The position numbers and the translations under genes are program-made. From the NCBI GenBank assembly GCA_015501055.1, contig JADNYV010000078.1, positions 1 through 64,000 on the forward strand: a stretch of DNA of 64,000 bases, read 5' to 3'. Every line of letters begins with the position of its first letter. Position 1 is the first letter of the stretch. Of this stretch, positions 1-11,813 are shown piece after piece. The notes beneath the pieces are model-generated. The model saw only the letters and a list, made by a program, of their open reading frames with translations, was not told the DNA's origin and searched no databases. The stretch is from Mucidula mucida. Its lineage: Eukaryota > Basidiomycota > Agaricomycetes > Agaricales > Physalacriaceae.

Positions 1-605
1 AGAAAGTAGTTCCGATCTTCTGTTAGCGACTGACTTTAGCCACAAGACTAAACCAGGTACCACAGCAAGAACTAAAGGAGAAAGTGTTCGCGTTTGTAAG
101 ACTAGGCTAGGCCAGGTGTATAAATGAGATCGGAACTAAAGTACAATGGTGCTACGCTACTTCTTATATACTATTAAGTCTGTGTTTGGAACTCCTTGTC
201 CATACATGTTTCCGCTAGGGATGCTCCACACCCTTGACCCAGTGTTGATGCTACTAGTCCGTGAAACCATTAAATACGAGTGGTAACTGCATGTAAGTAA
301 TAATACTGAAACAACCATGTTGCTACGAGTGCCGGTGGTGTGTATACAATAGGAAGTCCATGAGGTGTCAGCATGTATGATGTCATCCATGTGTTTGGCA
401 TGCGTCCGACATGAGTACGGCTTTGGTAATGAAAAGAAGTATGATCGGTGACGAAACAGATGATGAAACAGTCCGTTGGTTGATAAGACAAGTCCCGATA
501 AGATATGATGAAGATGTGAAAATGTGAAAATATGGCGATTCATAACAGTATGTGCAGACGGTAACAGCTAAGCTATGTGTCCGCTGCACGTGTGATATGT
601 TTGTG

Positions 606-840
606 CCCAGTCTACTGTATACTTTTAATCAATTTGTCAGTCACAGGTCACAGGTGACCTTGATTTGACAAAATGTCACAGGTGTCACTGAAAATCTCCC
701 CAGCCGGGGCCCCCGCCATCCTCCCGCCGCGGCGGCTATTACCATATATAGTAATCTGACGAAACCACAATTTTGTCAGGCAGGTCACATGTCACATGGC
801 ATGACGAATTGATTTAAAGTCTACAGTACTTGACTGCCAG
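606..840. repeat. MITE-like element with long imperfect terminal inverted repeats
   Basis: The left arm (about 607-657) and the reverse complement of the right arm (about 785-838) share the run AGTC..ACTGTA.ACTTT.AATCAATT.GTCA followed by GTCACA-type repeats in both arms. The interior is non-coding and includes a GC-rich central patch. This is the structure of a short non-autonomous DNA transposon, but a clear target-site duplication could not be fixed. Confidence 0.45.
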
Positions 841-1129
841 GGAGTCAAACTTGTGAAAAGGCAAGTGTACTACTAATTAAATCTCATGTGGCAAAAGTAT
901 TGGGCGAGAAAAACAAATCCAAGAGCTGGAAATGACACTTTTCAGCTCAGCTACTTCGACGTCAAAGTTTTGGGTTGTCTACCAATATGTGACTTGGCGT
1001 GGTTACAGTTTTCCTTGGACTCTGAAATGAAGAATACATGTCAGGATGGTATACAAACTACTAGTCCCATGTAGTCTTGATCCCTTTGTGCTTGCGGGGA
1101 AAAAGTAGGGTTAAAACATGACTTTGGCA

Positions 1130-3220
1130 TCAGAAATCATCAGACAGACACTTACTTACTGGTGTCTGTGGCTGTGAACGGAAGTATGTAAGTACATACA
1201 GTGGTGTTGGTTCATGGCTACAAGGATTGACTGTACAGCCAAAGGATATGATGTTGACAGTTGGCATGTATACTTATAGGCAGTCATACACTGACAACTG
1301 TCAAGGAGCCATGGTGTGGATGATTTTTTAGAGCAATCAGGAATTGAAAAATCAAAATAGCTGCAGGATTCCGGTGCTATTGCAGAGGTGGTACCAACTG
1401 GGATACACATCCGCTGTGAGTGTGATATATTTGCGCCTGGAGAATGATGGAAGCGGGGAAGGCAAGCTTTTCAGTTTGTTCGGCAGTGGACGGCGGTTGA
1501 CGGTCATTACACAGGCCAGAACCTTTGAGAGAATATCCGCCGCCGGTTGGTGATTCAGCAAAGATATTCAATAGGCGTGAGGGAAAAACTCTTTGCTTTG
1601 CGAAAACTGACGCTTTCCAGCTAGGCTAGTAGGCGTCCTTGGACCTTTGGGTTTCGGGCTGTAGATATACCAACGTCTCCGGAACTCTGAGGAATAGACA
1701 ATGCTCTCGTGTACGGTGCCCAATGGTCCCATGAACCCTTCACAGAAAAGGAATGGACAGACGATGATCTCAAGACAGACACTTACTGGGTTGGGTAAGT
1801 CGCCACAACTTGTGAAAGGAGATCAAGTTCAAAGTGTTAGCAAGTGGTACAAGCCGGTTGTGTTAGCCATGCCGCACCCACGGAAAGACGGTTAAGGAGC
1901 GCTAATGTTTCTCAAGAGCACTCGGGAAAAAATGGATCACGCATATATACTTGTGATGCACGGACTATAGCAGCTGAGATATATGTCCGCTGGGAAGGTC
2001 ATCTATCGTAGATCCAAGAAAACTATTGGGGTGAGAGATGCTAGTATCGTCCTGGTCCCGTCGCGCCGCTGGTGGAGAAAAAAGGGAATACTCTTCCTCG
2101 CACCGGCAGACAGACACTTACTGGGTCGGGCAAGTGTCCACAACTTCTGGAAAGTATCACAAGCTGGGACGAGCCGCTGGTTGTATTGGTCATGCACCCG
2201 CCGAGTCAGGGAGTAACGAGCACAAACGATTCTCGAGAGCACTCGGGGGAAAAAAAGTGTCATGTAGAAGCTGATGCACGGACGATAGCAACTGGGCTAC
2301 ATGTCCGCTGCCTTGCACGTCATGGTAGTATCGTCCTGGTCCGCTGGTGGAGAAAAAAGGGAATCTTCTTCCGCGCACCGGTAGACGGACGCTTACGGGG
2401 TTGGGTAAGTGTCCACAGGTCAGCTTCTGGAGAAGTTGAAAGTATCAGGGAATGGGAAAGCCGCTGGTTGTATTGGCCATGCACCCGCTGAAAGACGGTC
2501 AAGGAGCGCGAATGAGGCTCGAGAGCACTCGGGAAGAAAAATAATTGCAATTATAAGTATATATGCACGGACTACAGCAGTTGGGCTACACATCTGCTGT
2601 GAGGGTGATATATCTACGTCACAACTGTGCTGAGGCAAGCTTTGGAGTTGAATTCGAGAAAACTAAAAATCATTGACCACAGTCGATATCCGAGATACGG
2701 ACGCTTACTAGCTACCCAATATGCGTCTATGAAGCGATCGTTGTATATCGTTATTCCCGAGAGCAGGATTCCGAACCGCGCTTGGAGATTCTAGATGTTA
2801 TTTGTTTTTAGCAAAAGGTACATCACATCTAGCAAATGCGGACGCTTACCAGCTACGGTACAGGTCCGCTGCTGAATCCAAACTCGGACGCGTATTCAGC
2901 GGGCCAGGAGAGAAAATGATTCTTGGGCATAATAAACAGCAACCTTGATATTCCCATGCATGGACGGTATCCACTGAGATACGCGTCCGCTGAGAGTGTG
3001 ATATGTGTGCGACTGGAGAGTCAAAGACAGATCAGTGATTGAAGGGGGATAGGTAAACCGTTGGCTATTTAAGAACATTATTGGGCGCAAAAAGAGCTTT
3101 GTTTCGATAAGAGTCCCTAGTAATTCGTCCGAAAAGTTTGGCCGTCATTAGACAAGTACAGGTAGACGCTTATGGATAAGTTTCCACCTATTGGACGCGG
3201 AAGGTGAGGTGACTTGATGG
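1130..3220. repeat. Degenerate tandem array, units of about 300 bp
   Basis: Three better-preserved units start near 1,770, 2,100 and 2,385. Each contains in the same order: ACAGACACTTACTGGGT or a variant, GGTAAGTGTCCACA, TTGTATTGGCCATGCACCCGC, GAGAGCACTCGGG and a terminal GCACGGAC..TAGCA..TGTCCGCTG. Shorter and weaker versions of the last motif recur near 1,405, 2,720, 2,840, 2,960 and 3,170. No coding function is apparent. Confidence 0.5.
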
Positions 3221-3352
3221 AGATCGGATCCGAGCTCAGAGATGTTAGTTCAAGGCTACAGTCCCAAAGCATGGTGGTACGGGAGATGCCGAGTATCGCG
3301 AAAAAGTGACGGCTCGCAAAAAAGATGATCGAAATCCAATCATCCCGCCGTC

Positions 3353-4447
3353 ATGCTGCTCGAGGCGTCCTCGTCAGCCATCCACATACACGCCCCGACA
3401 ACTAGTGTCATACAAAATACCCCGTATGGCGACTACCTTTTTTGCCACTATTTATCCTGATCATTAAATCAATGCAGGCGCACGCCCACGAATGTGACGA
3501 TACACCCAGTCGCACTATTCTCCATCTTGGATCATTATCTACGGCGCACGGAAAAGCAGGCTCGCGTGCTTGGAACGCTGCTCGGGACGCGCAACGACTC
3601 GGAGGTGCAAGTGCGCTCGTCATTCGCGGTGCTACACAGCGAGACGAGCGAGCAGGTTGCTGTCGACATGGACTACCATCGTGCCATGTACGACTTGCAC
3701 CACAAGGTTAATCCAAAAGAGGTCATTGTCGGATGGTGCGTAGCGTTGTTGTTTTTGCGGTGAATGTTAGTCTGATTGGGGCAGGTACTCGACGGGCGCG
3801 AATCTCAATACGCTGTCTGCGCTGATCCAAAACTTCTACTCGCAAGAGACGGCGCCGCATCAGGCCATCCATGTCGCGCTTAACACTGGCGTGGACGGGA
3901 GCGAGCCAGCTGGCGTCAAGGCCTACTTTAGCTCCCCCGTGGGTGTCTTTCCCCGCCCGGAAAACTGCGTCTTTGTCCCGGTACCGGTGCAGTTGCGTTT
4001 CCACGACGCTGAGCGGAGCGGATGTAGGCTTTGGTTTACTTTCCTTGTTGTCTTTCTGATTAATTCTACAGTGGATTTACTGAAATCAACATCGACGTGT
4101 CCAAATGCATCCTCTAGTCAGCCCGTTGCTGACCTTGAGATCATTGAAGGCGCCATCAAAACTGTTACCGACATGCTCGACCGTGTCCTAACATATGTGC
4201 GGTCCGTCCTTTCTGGAGAGACGGCGGGTGATCCTGCGTTGGGACGATACCTGATGGATACACTTGGTGCTAGCACTGAAGATCTGGAGAAGGGTGGCTT
4301 CAACTCTAGTTTACAGGTATGTCTGCTATTGTGACGGAGATTTATGCTTACCATTTGCAGGATATGCTAATGATTTCGTATCTTGCGAATCTTGTGAGGG
4401 CGCAGTCAGAGGTATCGTCGAGGCTGGCGCTTGTAACATCTGCATAG
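3353..4447 (+). CDS. Eukaryotic translation initiation factor 3 subunit F (eIF3f)
   Basis: A non-catalytic MPN-domain subunit of the eIF3 complex, acting on the 40S ribosome in the cytoplasm. Five exons fit: 3353-3423, 3478-3735, 3785-4023, 4072-4316 and 4361-4447, all with GT-AG introns of 44-54 nt. The first exon was chosen because it gives an ATG and joins in frame (codon split CC|G) to the conserved start of the MPN domain, [17 protein letters not shown]. Further family hallmarks are GTLLG, the segment [14 protein letters not shown] with the Trp split by an intron, and a C-terminal MIT-like helical region ending after [13 protein letters not shown]. Length, about 299 residues, is usual for the family. 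The closely spaced AVL9 gene follows on the same strand, about 120 bp downstream. Confidence 0.92.
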
Positions 4448-4567
4448 TTGTACTGTATTATATGCAATGTAGACAAGCTTCTTTTCAGCGATCGACGCCA
4501 CGTGAGCCTGCCGAATCTGTCGCGGTAGTCGAGCTGACTGCGACTACCTCTTTTCCTTTTTGCCACC

Positions 4568-7548
4568 ATGTCCGACCCACAAAACTTTCGCAATTTGCTA
4601 CATGTCGACGACGACGACGGCGACACGGCTTCCCAGCGCTCAATATCCCTCTCGTCCCCAGCAACATCACCGAGGCACTCCACAGTCGATGTTGACCTCG
4701 ACGACGCCTACGCCCAGGATACCATGTCAACTGCAGATTTGGCCAGTAAACGCGCGTCCAAGCCGTACACTTTGGATACCGATATGAGCTCAGAGGTGGA
4801 CGACATGAGCTTATACAACCGTGACAACCACGAAAGTCCGAATACTTCTGCTGCGCCTTCCGTATTTGAAGAGCCCAAGGCGGTCACCTATCCTCCTCCT
4901 ACGCCTCCCGGCATGGACAACGAGTCGCTGGCAGAGTCCTTTGCATCTGGCTCCTCGAGGAAGGCTCGGCCAGAATCGATGCTCGTTCTTCCACAGACAG
5001 GACCGCTGGTATTGGGTATTGCTTTGATAGACTTTAACCATCTGGTGTGTATTCTTTCTCATTCTAGTATCTCACCTAATGCAAATTCAAGGTTGGTCCC
5101 AAGATTGAGTGGTCAAAGGGCGATATATTCGAAGATGAGGAGGTTGCCAAAATCCTACCCTTCCTTGCACTTCCCGATGGCGCCCATCTCGTACGCTCCT
5201 CCGTTATACCCTTCAACGCTCACTCATCGTCCTTTAGAGTGCGGAAGATTACTCATATTTCCACCTTGTTCCCTCTGGTCCTAACCCGACTACTGTATTC
5301 GGTATATCGTGAGCGAACACTGCATTGCGCGCCAGCATCCTATTGAAACGTCTGCAGATGTAATCAGCAAATAGCGGCTTCATCACTTTTGGTCAAGATG
5401 CCTGATGTAACGCGTTCCACCGTTCAGAAGGCTGTTGTTGTGCTTGCATCGAAGCCTGTGTTCGGACCCATACGCGATAAGCTTGGCGTTGTCACCACAG
5501 CGTTATTCAACCAACGGTACGCAAATCTTACAACGATCAAGGCGGCCATACTGATGCTCGACAGTGACTTCCGGGATCCCCAGATTCTGGACGACTTCGA
5601 GGCAACGCTAGAGCATTCGTTGCGTGGACAGCTTACCGAAAGTGGATTATACATGGGTAAGTCCACGTTTATGCTGTTATGTGAACAACTTGCCTAACTT
5701 ATTCGTAGGGACCAGTCTGTATGTCTATTCTTCCGAATTTTTGTCCGGTTGTAAAACTAAGTTGCTGCCGATAGTCGCGAACTCGTGCACACTTTCAGAC
5801 AGCGGACTTTAATACTAGTAAAAGCCTTGATTCTTCAAAAACGAGTGAGCATCACATCTATGCTACGTCTGCATCTCTAACCATCTATTCAGATAATGTT
5901 TTACGGACACCCCGTAGAACGTCTGTGTACATATCAGTACTCTTTAATATCCTTATTACCTGGTTCGTATCATTTTCGGGTTCTGCTTCCGTTGGCTGAA
6001 TCTCTATAGGACTGTTACAAACGTTGGAAGATTGCGGTTCACCTCCTCTCGCCGCCCGTGCACTATCGTTAACGCGACCGACATCATTACGAACCTCTGA
6101 CCACAAAAGCATGTTGGCTTACACGGGACTACCTCTCGATATTTTCGGAAAAGACGCCTTCTTCCAACCTTACCTGCCTCTTCAACAGATGGATATGCTG
6201 AAAGAAACCAAGAGTTGGCTTTGTGGCAGCACGAATTCGATCGTGACGCAGCAGAATGATATCGATCTCCTGGTGAATGTAAGTTGTGTACATTTTTATT
6301 CAAAGTAGCGCACTGACGGTCGCGGTTAATAGACGGAGAGTGGCACCTTCGAATTTAGAGATCCCAAGTTGGAACGAGCAGCGGGGCTAACACCGGCTGA
6401 CAGAAAGTGGATGGACGATATCGTCACTGATGTTAATGAAGGATGGGATGAAGAAAATCCAATGAGGTCGACTGGAATACAGTATGTCCCCGTTATCCGC
6501 AAGATGAGGATGCTCACAGTTTGCTTAGATTCAAAGGTAGCGATGATTACCTTCGGACCAAGGCAAGCTCTCTCTTTAGCCTGTCTTGTCAATTACCTGA
6601 CCGTCTTTGACAGTTCGAAGAATATATATCCGCCGCTTTGGCTTCTGTGCGGTATCGAGATTTCGTGGCCAAGGGTGAAGGAGCGGGCGTTATAATAACC
6701 GGTGGCACCGGTTCGTTGAACTCTTGGGAAGGTATTTCTGTTTCACTTATGCATATTTCACAGGCGGTGACGCGACTTCCACGGAAGATTTCAATCCTCT
6801 GTGGATATCCGAGTTCAAGAATACGAATGCTTATGAGGTATGGGACCGTACGACCGATCCGATGTTATTTGACATCGTCGAGCCACGGTAAGTTCAAGTT
6901 TTTACTTGCCATTGAAGGGATTATTGAACTAATCGGTCTAGTCATCCGTGTAACGAGAAAGTGTCTGTTGTTACGGACATAGGTCTGCGGCTACAGGAAG
7001 GCATACAGGAACTGAAGTTGGAGCAGCAGTTGGCTCCTGCGCGAGAGGCTGTAGCACGCACTGTTGCGGCTGGGTCGGCCAACTTTTTCAAGGCTATGGA
7101 GGGTGTGAGAGGGAGATGGATGCAGCGGACCGCGTCGAGTTCTTCAAACGAGGATGTGAAGAGCTCTTCTGGCGTGAGCACGCCGCCTGTGGACATAACT
7201 AAAGCGGATTTGGAACCGGAGCCCACTACTGTGCGGCCGCTGACGTTGTCGAAGCACGCCTCCGTGGATTCGACGGCGTCGGCTCAATCTCAGGCACAGT
7301 CCCCACGACAGACGTTCGCGGCGTGGGGTTCTGGAATTGGATCGTTTGTGTCTTCGCGTACTACGCGTTTCTCGGTGTCGAGGGGAAATACGCAGGAAGC
7401 GGCGGGGACGCCGACGCTTCCTCCCAAGTCGCCGCCACCTAATGCGGTTTCCACGCCCAGTCCTCCGCTCGTTGCGTCACCTACACAGAAGACGGCAGAG
7501 GCGCATGTTCCCGAGCATGAGGCTCCTGAAATGGGTATGGCTCTCTAA
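4568..7548 (+). CDS. AVL9: AVL9/DENN-domain family vesicle trafficking protein
   Basis: AVL9 proteins act in late secretory (Golgi to plasma membrane) transport and carry a divergent DENN fold. The start ATG sits in CCACCATG. About eleven exons with short introns can be joined. Residues 1-150 are low-complexity and acidic. The DENN region begins at LVLGIALIDFNHLVGPKIEW, continues with LPFLALPDGAHL, AEDYSYFHLVP, VFGISCNQQI and the signature DVTRSTVQKAVVVL, and later QKRIMFYGHPVERL. The conserved C-terminal block FKNTNAYEVWDRTTDP, DIVEPRHPC is present, followed by a Ser/Pro-rich tail. Intron examples: 5045-5091, 5191-5237 and 5309-5357, each restoring the frame exactly. The gene appears intact. 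The Ser/Pro-rich tail is typically variable in this family. Confidence 0.9.
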
Positions 7549-7810
7549 TGATGATGTTACTTGATTGCTTTGCATAATCTGGATTTTTTTTTGTAACTTA
7601 CGACACCCTCTCTCACTTGCATCAGGCGGCATCTTTTGTATACGACTACGCGCACGTACTTATTTTGTTAGTTTGCATTATGAATGGCATAGTTGATACC
7701 CTGCATATGGTTTGTTTGAGAACTGACAATGGCTTTCTAAAGAGATAATGTACATATTACACACAACATAGCAGGGAATATTACAATGGACTAAATACTG
7801 TTCCAACGGA
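7549..7810. other. AVL9 3' flank, no gene
   Basis: AT-rich sequence following the AVL9 stop codon. It should hold the AVL9 3' UTR and polyadenylation signals. No further gene is seen before the BTB remnant begins. Confidence 0.5.
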
Positions 7811-7814
7811 AAGC

Positions 7815-8145
7815 TCTAATCGTCCATATATCTGAAATTTTTCTTCTCGATGGACTTGATAAAATCTGCTACCACTGCCTTCGAGGGAGCGTAACCATGT
7901 CCCGGTCCCCACAAGCACGCGGCTCAAACGGACTGCCTTCGCCACATTCATATCACGGAGCGCATTATGCAGGTCGCTTCAACCACAAATTACGCTGGGG
8001 ACGTCAAGCAGAGTTCGCCTTCTTGGAGTGTGGCGCCGTAGGACCGGGACTGGGGGCGTCTCCTTTGTGAGACGGGGGGGTGGGGGGGGGAGATTGAGCG
8101 CGCATGCAGGAGGGCCAGGATGTTTCGCCGTGAAGGAGAGAATTG
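7815..8145 (-). pseudogene. Decayed partial copy of the adjacent BTB-domain gene
   Basis: Read on the forward strand, this stretch matches the 3' part of the intact BTB gene at 8418-9823 in the same order: TTCTCGATGGACTT.ATAAAATCTGC, GAGCGCATTATGC, GGACGTCAAGCAG, TTCGCCTTCTTGGAGTG.GGCGCCGTAGGA, GTCTCCTTTG.GA and CGTGAAGGAGAGAAT. Large internal deletions and frameshifts remove any useful reading frame. It is a tandem, same-orientation remnant lying just past the 3' end of the intact gene. Confidence 0.7.
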
Positions 8146-8417
8146 TCCTACGCGTACGTACTTACTCATTTTGTGAGTTTGCATACTACGTCGATACCCT
8201 GTATATGGTTTGTTTGTTTGAGGGTCTTGATGCTGGGGTATGTTGGTTGAGGCGAGATTGTGAGTGGGCTATCACCTCTAGATTTCGATTGTAGCCACTC
8301 AACCCACTTGATCTTGATCTATCAAAAACTTTCCTGTAGAAATACATATCAATTCTAGCAGTACAAGCAACAGAGAATCGAAACAGCAGGGGAAAAAATA
8401 CAAAACGCCGAGCCCTA

Positions 8418-9823
8418 CTAATCGTCCAGTTCCACAGAATATACCTCTGAAAGCTTTTTCTCGATGGACTTTATAAAATCTGCGACCACCTCCTTCGCCG
8501 CGGTAGAACAAGCAGAAGGAGCGTACCCATGGCCATATGACGCATACGGATGCCACCTATCCCCACACGCACGGTCAAACGTGGCCTGGACCGCCTTCAA
8601 CCTGCCCACCAGATGCCCCGGATCGACAGCCGCCACATGCACATCCCGGAGCGCATTATCCCACACCTGCGTCAACCTCCCCGTGCACAAATCCTGCTGG
8701 GACGTCAAGCAGTTGTGCGTGAAATCGGGGCCGCCAGCCTGGATGATCTCCATCCACATCTCCGAGAGCCTGCGGTACCCAGACAGAAGGCGGAACTGCT
8801 GCGCGACGCTGATGACGAGCCGCCCGTCCGCGTCGAGCTCGCCTTCTTTGAGCACGGCGCCGTAGGAGGTGGAGGATCGGCGCCGCTTGGTCACGACGAC
8901 GGGGAGCTGCATCACGGTGTAGTACACGTCTCCTTTGAGGCGGGGGAGGTTGAGCTCGTCGGCGAGGACCATGGCGCAGTATGCGTAGCGCGGCGCAGAG
9001 GGCCAGGTTTGCCGGAGGATGTTCGCGGTGAAGGAGAGTATGCGGGAGCGGCTGCATCGTGCGGCGATGCGCGCGAGCCGGTCGAGGAGGGCGATGTTCT
9101 CGGACTCTGAGCGCTCCGAGGCGAGGATTTGGTCTGTACATGTAGGGTTTTCGGGGACGCGGAAGCCTTCTGGTTTGATGTGGGACGCGCGGAATACGAG
9201 GTAGTCTTGGATGACGTCGAGAGCCCAGGATTCGGTTGATTTGAATGCGTATTTGTTGGAGATGTGGACGATGTCGAGGAGTTTGGGGAGTTCTGTGAGG
9301 TGGGGCTTGCTCATTTTGGCTAGAGAAAAGGGGCTGTGATAATAATAAGCTGGCAGGGATTACAGTAGGAAGGCAATTAACCTACAGCGCGTACAATGCC
9401 CATAGGAAATTCTTGAACGCAGACACACTATCGCCGGAGAGAATAATAGGATTTTCATCTGACGATCCTTCGGCACAGGTCGTCGAGGCTCCTCCCTGGG
9501 GAAGCGCAAACATTCCCTCAAAGGTGGAATTATCCTTTGATAAGATACTCCTGTGCACCTACATAGACAACAATCGCATTTGGTTCCAAAGAAAAGAAAA
9601 GCAAATACCCCGCGAACGGACTCACGTTGAATAGCGTGCTTTCGATTAAGAGCACACAACTTCCATCATCAAAGTAGAAAGTGTCGTCGCGGTTCGCCAT
9701 GATGACTGCGCGTTGCGCCATTGCAGAAGAGCCTTCCAAGGTCTGCGAGAGTTTTCGCTTCTTGGGAGCAGGTGAAGAGTCTTCCAGCATTGGGGTCACG
9801 GTGGTGGTATCTAGAGAGTCCAT
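8418..9823 (-). CDS. BTB/POZ domain protein of the mushroom-expanded family
   Basis: Three exons fit: 9823-9626, 9558-9386 and 9333-8418, giving about 428 residues. The second junction uses an acceptor CACAG that leaves the reading ALYALPFSLAKMSK, so the ATG at the start of the long exon is internal. The N-terminus has a basic PKKRKLS patch that resembles a nuclear localisation signal. The BTB core runs from TFYFDDGSCVLLIESTLFNVHRSIL through the SSDENPIILSGDSVSAFKNFL segment to LLDIVHISNKYAFKSTESWALD. The rest is helical, of unknown function. These proteins are greatly expanded in Agaricomycetes and may act as substrate adaptors for CUL3 ubiquitin ligases; that role is inferred from the family. 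A pseudogene copy is at 17.8 kb and a remnant at 7.8 kb. Confidence 0.8.
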
Positions 9824-9973
9824 GATCTAGTATATACTTGGTCGAGGTAAGAAGAAAGGATGCAAATCATTGACAATGACAATGATCGCCTATCCGGCCC
9901 GGCGGCACGTTGGTCTCCGTGAACATAGATAGCAGGTGAGAGATTACGGCCCTCTCTTGCTTGCTCTGCAACG

Positions 9974-11321
9974 ATGCCTTTCGGTACGTTTTCTCTGAAC
10001 GACGGTAACGAGGTGCGCTGGCCGTCCACAAGCCCGTAGGAATAATACTAAGGCCTCAGATACCTGCCATCGCGTATGGGACAGGTTCCGTCTGGAAATG
10101 GCAGGACGTCACTCCGTACGTCGAACAAGCCCTGGAGGCGGGATTCGAGCACCTGGATACTGCTGCTTGTTAGTCCACCGCCTCACTGCTCCTTGAATGA
10201 ATGCCTCTCAATAATGGTCAGTCTATCAAACGAAGAAGGCGTAGCTGCCGGTATCAAGGAAAGCGGACTCGAGCGAAGTGACCTTTACATCACCACTAAA
10301 TTCGGCGGACGCGACAAAGACGTGACGGAGGGGATTCAAGTTAGCTTGAAGAACGTATGTTTTCTCACGGACCTTTTTTGCTAGTAGCGTCCAGTTGATT
10401 GATTCCAGCTTGGCGTTAAACATGTCGACTTGTATCTGATACATTCCCCCGGCGTCGTGGGAAGTGATCTCGAAGGGGTATGGAGAAAAATGGAGCAGAC
10501 CAAGGAAGATGGATACGCCAAGTGAGCGAAGTTCTTCCACCTTTGTCCATATGAATATGTCTGGAACACACGCGTCGTAGGAGCATTGGTGTCAGCAACT
10601 TTGACGTCGGTCACTTGCAGAGGATACTCAAGATGGCCAAGATAATCCCTGCTGTTAATCAGGTTTGTCCGTTTCTATTGTATACGCGCCGCTGACTTTT
10701 GTAGATTGCCCTCCACCCATACAATTACAAGCAAATGCTTCCCACACTGCAGTACTGCAAACAGCACAATATCGTCGTAGAAGCGTACAGCAGTCTCACG
10801 TAGGTTTTTTCTCGTCCGCGATGTCATGCTAAAGTTTGCACTTTTACTACTCTATTTAGACCGATAACAAAAGCTCCCGGAGGACCCGTTGACCCAATTA
10901 TTGAGGCGATTGCGAAAAATCGCAATGCGACGCCCGCACAGATAATACAGCTGTGGGTATCGAGCAAAGACATCGTCATCGTCACGTAGGTCCTATGCCA
11001 CGCCCCCTCCTCGTACTGAACCCCTTCTAGGACTAGCTCGAAGAAGGAGCGTCTGCAAGAATATCTAGCTGTCGCGGATCTTGGTGGGTTATCTTGCTTG
11101 TTTGACGCGCTCTCTGATTCGCTAACAACACTTTCGGCTCAGCTCCGTTGACCAGAGAAGAGATACTCGCCATTGAGGAGGCTGGCGCGCAGGGGCCCCC
11201 GAGTGCCATTACGGCTGTGGGAAGGCGCGTCAAGACGAATATGCATAATACGATAGTGGGGTTCGCGGTACTGGTGATGCTCGTGCTGTTCATATTTGCC
11301 CGAAGAAAGGGAGTTTGTTAG
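9974..11321 (+). CDS. Aldo-keto reductase with C-terminal membrane anchor, possible frameshift
   Basis: NAD(P)H-dependent oxidoreductase of the AKR superfamily. The start MPFGTFSLNDGNEIPAIAYG spans the first intron and is the usual AKR N-terminus. Recognisable blocks are EHLDTA, SDLYITTKFGG, VDLYLIHSP, SIGVSNFDVGHL, NQIALHPYN and the C-terminal PAQIIQLWV. After the barrel comes a hydrophobic stretch (TIVGFAVLVMLVLFIFARR), a predicted tail anchor that is uncommon in this family. Oddity: the junction after DTAA at about 10168/10224, which should encode the catalytic-tyrosine segment (typically Y.NEE), does not keep frame with canonical GT-AG sites. A single missing base in TATCAAACGAAG would explain this. 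The gene is either frameshifted here, or mis-assembled, or uses an unusual junction. Confidence 0.75.
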
Positions 11322-11748
11322 TATGTAGACATGCCGGATTCCATAGAGTTCAGTTCGGTGTAATAATTCAATGATTTGTGTGTATTTATACGGAGCTTAA
11401 ATGCTACTTTGCGCGCGCTGTTCCCCGAGGATCGCATGCTACCGTGCCACACCACATGATATCACCTATCATACGCTGTTCCTGTTGTAAATCTCAACCC
11501 TTCTAACGTTTGCTTTCCTGCAAATTTTAATTTAATTTGTTGGGGACATCGAGTGCAAAGGATAGTAAGCTGCTGTAATCTTGGGCGTTGAATCTCCACA
11601 TCACCAGACCTGTTTATCTGTGGATGACCGTCCCCATCTCCGTCCGACCTCGGCGTCGTGATTGATGCAGGGCCGTGCCATGTTGAGAGAACCAAATTGC
11701 GGATTGGGCATGTGCACCCGATAACCGATACTGACCGAACCTTTTCCG

Positions 11749-11755
11749 TATAAAA
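11749..11755 (+). promoter_or_regulatory. TATA-like box of the repeat-peptide gene
   Basis: TATAAAA lies about 60 bp upstream of the start codon at 11814. This is a plausible core promoter for a short, probably strongly expressed secreted-peptide gene. Confidence 0.45.
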
Positions 11756-11813
11756 TGACGTCTCGTGTTGCCAGCACCTTCTCGGAAAACTACCCATCAT
11801 TGACACCACCATC

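Larger units (their letters stand above)
1..3352. other. Gene-free repetitive stretch upstream of eIF3f
   Basis: No reading frame here has a convincing protein family match or splice structure. The interval contains a MITE-like inverted repeat (about 606-840) and at least three degenerate tandem units of about 300 bp between roughly 1,770 and 2,610, with weaker echoes on both sides; both are listed separately. The last 150 bases must contain the promoter of the eIF3f gene. Confidence 0.6.

Noticed and set aside
3472..3711. ATG at 3472 (or 3426) as start of eIF3f
   Set aside because: Neither is in frame with the MPN domain. A GTATGG...CAG intron (3424-3477) joins an upstream ATG at 3353 in frame.
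8550..9110. Long forward-strand frame (186 codons) opposite the BTB gene
   Set aside because: Antisense shadow of the BTB coding exon; composition (Ala/Arg/Glu-rich) and lack of homology mark it as an artefact of GC-rich codons.
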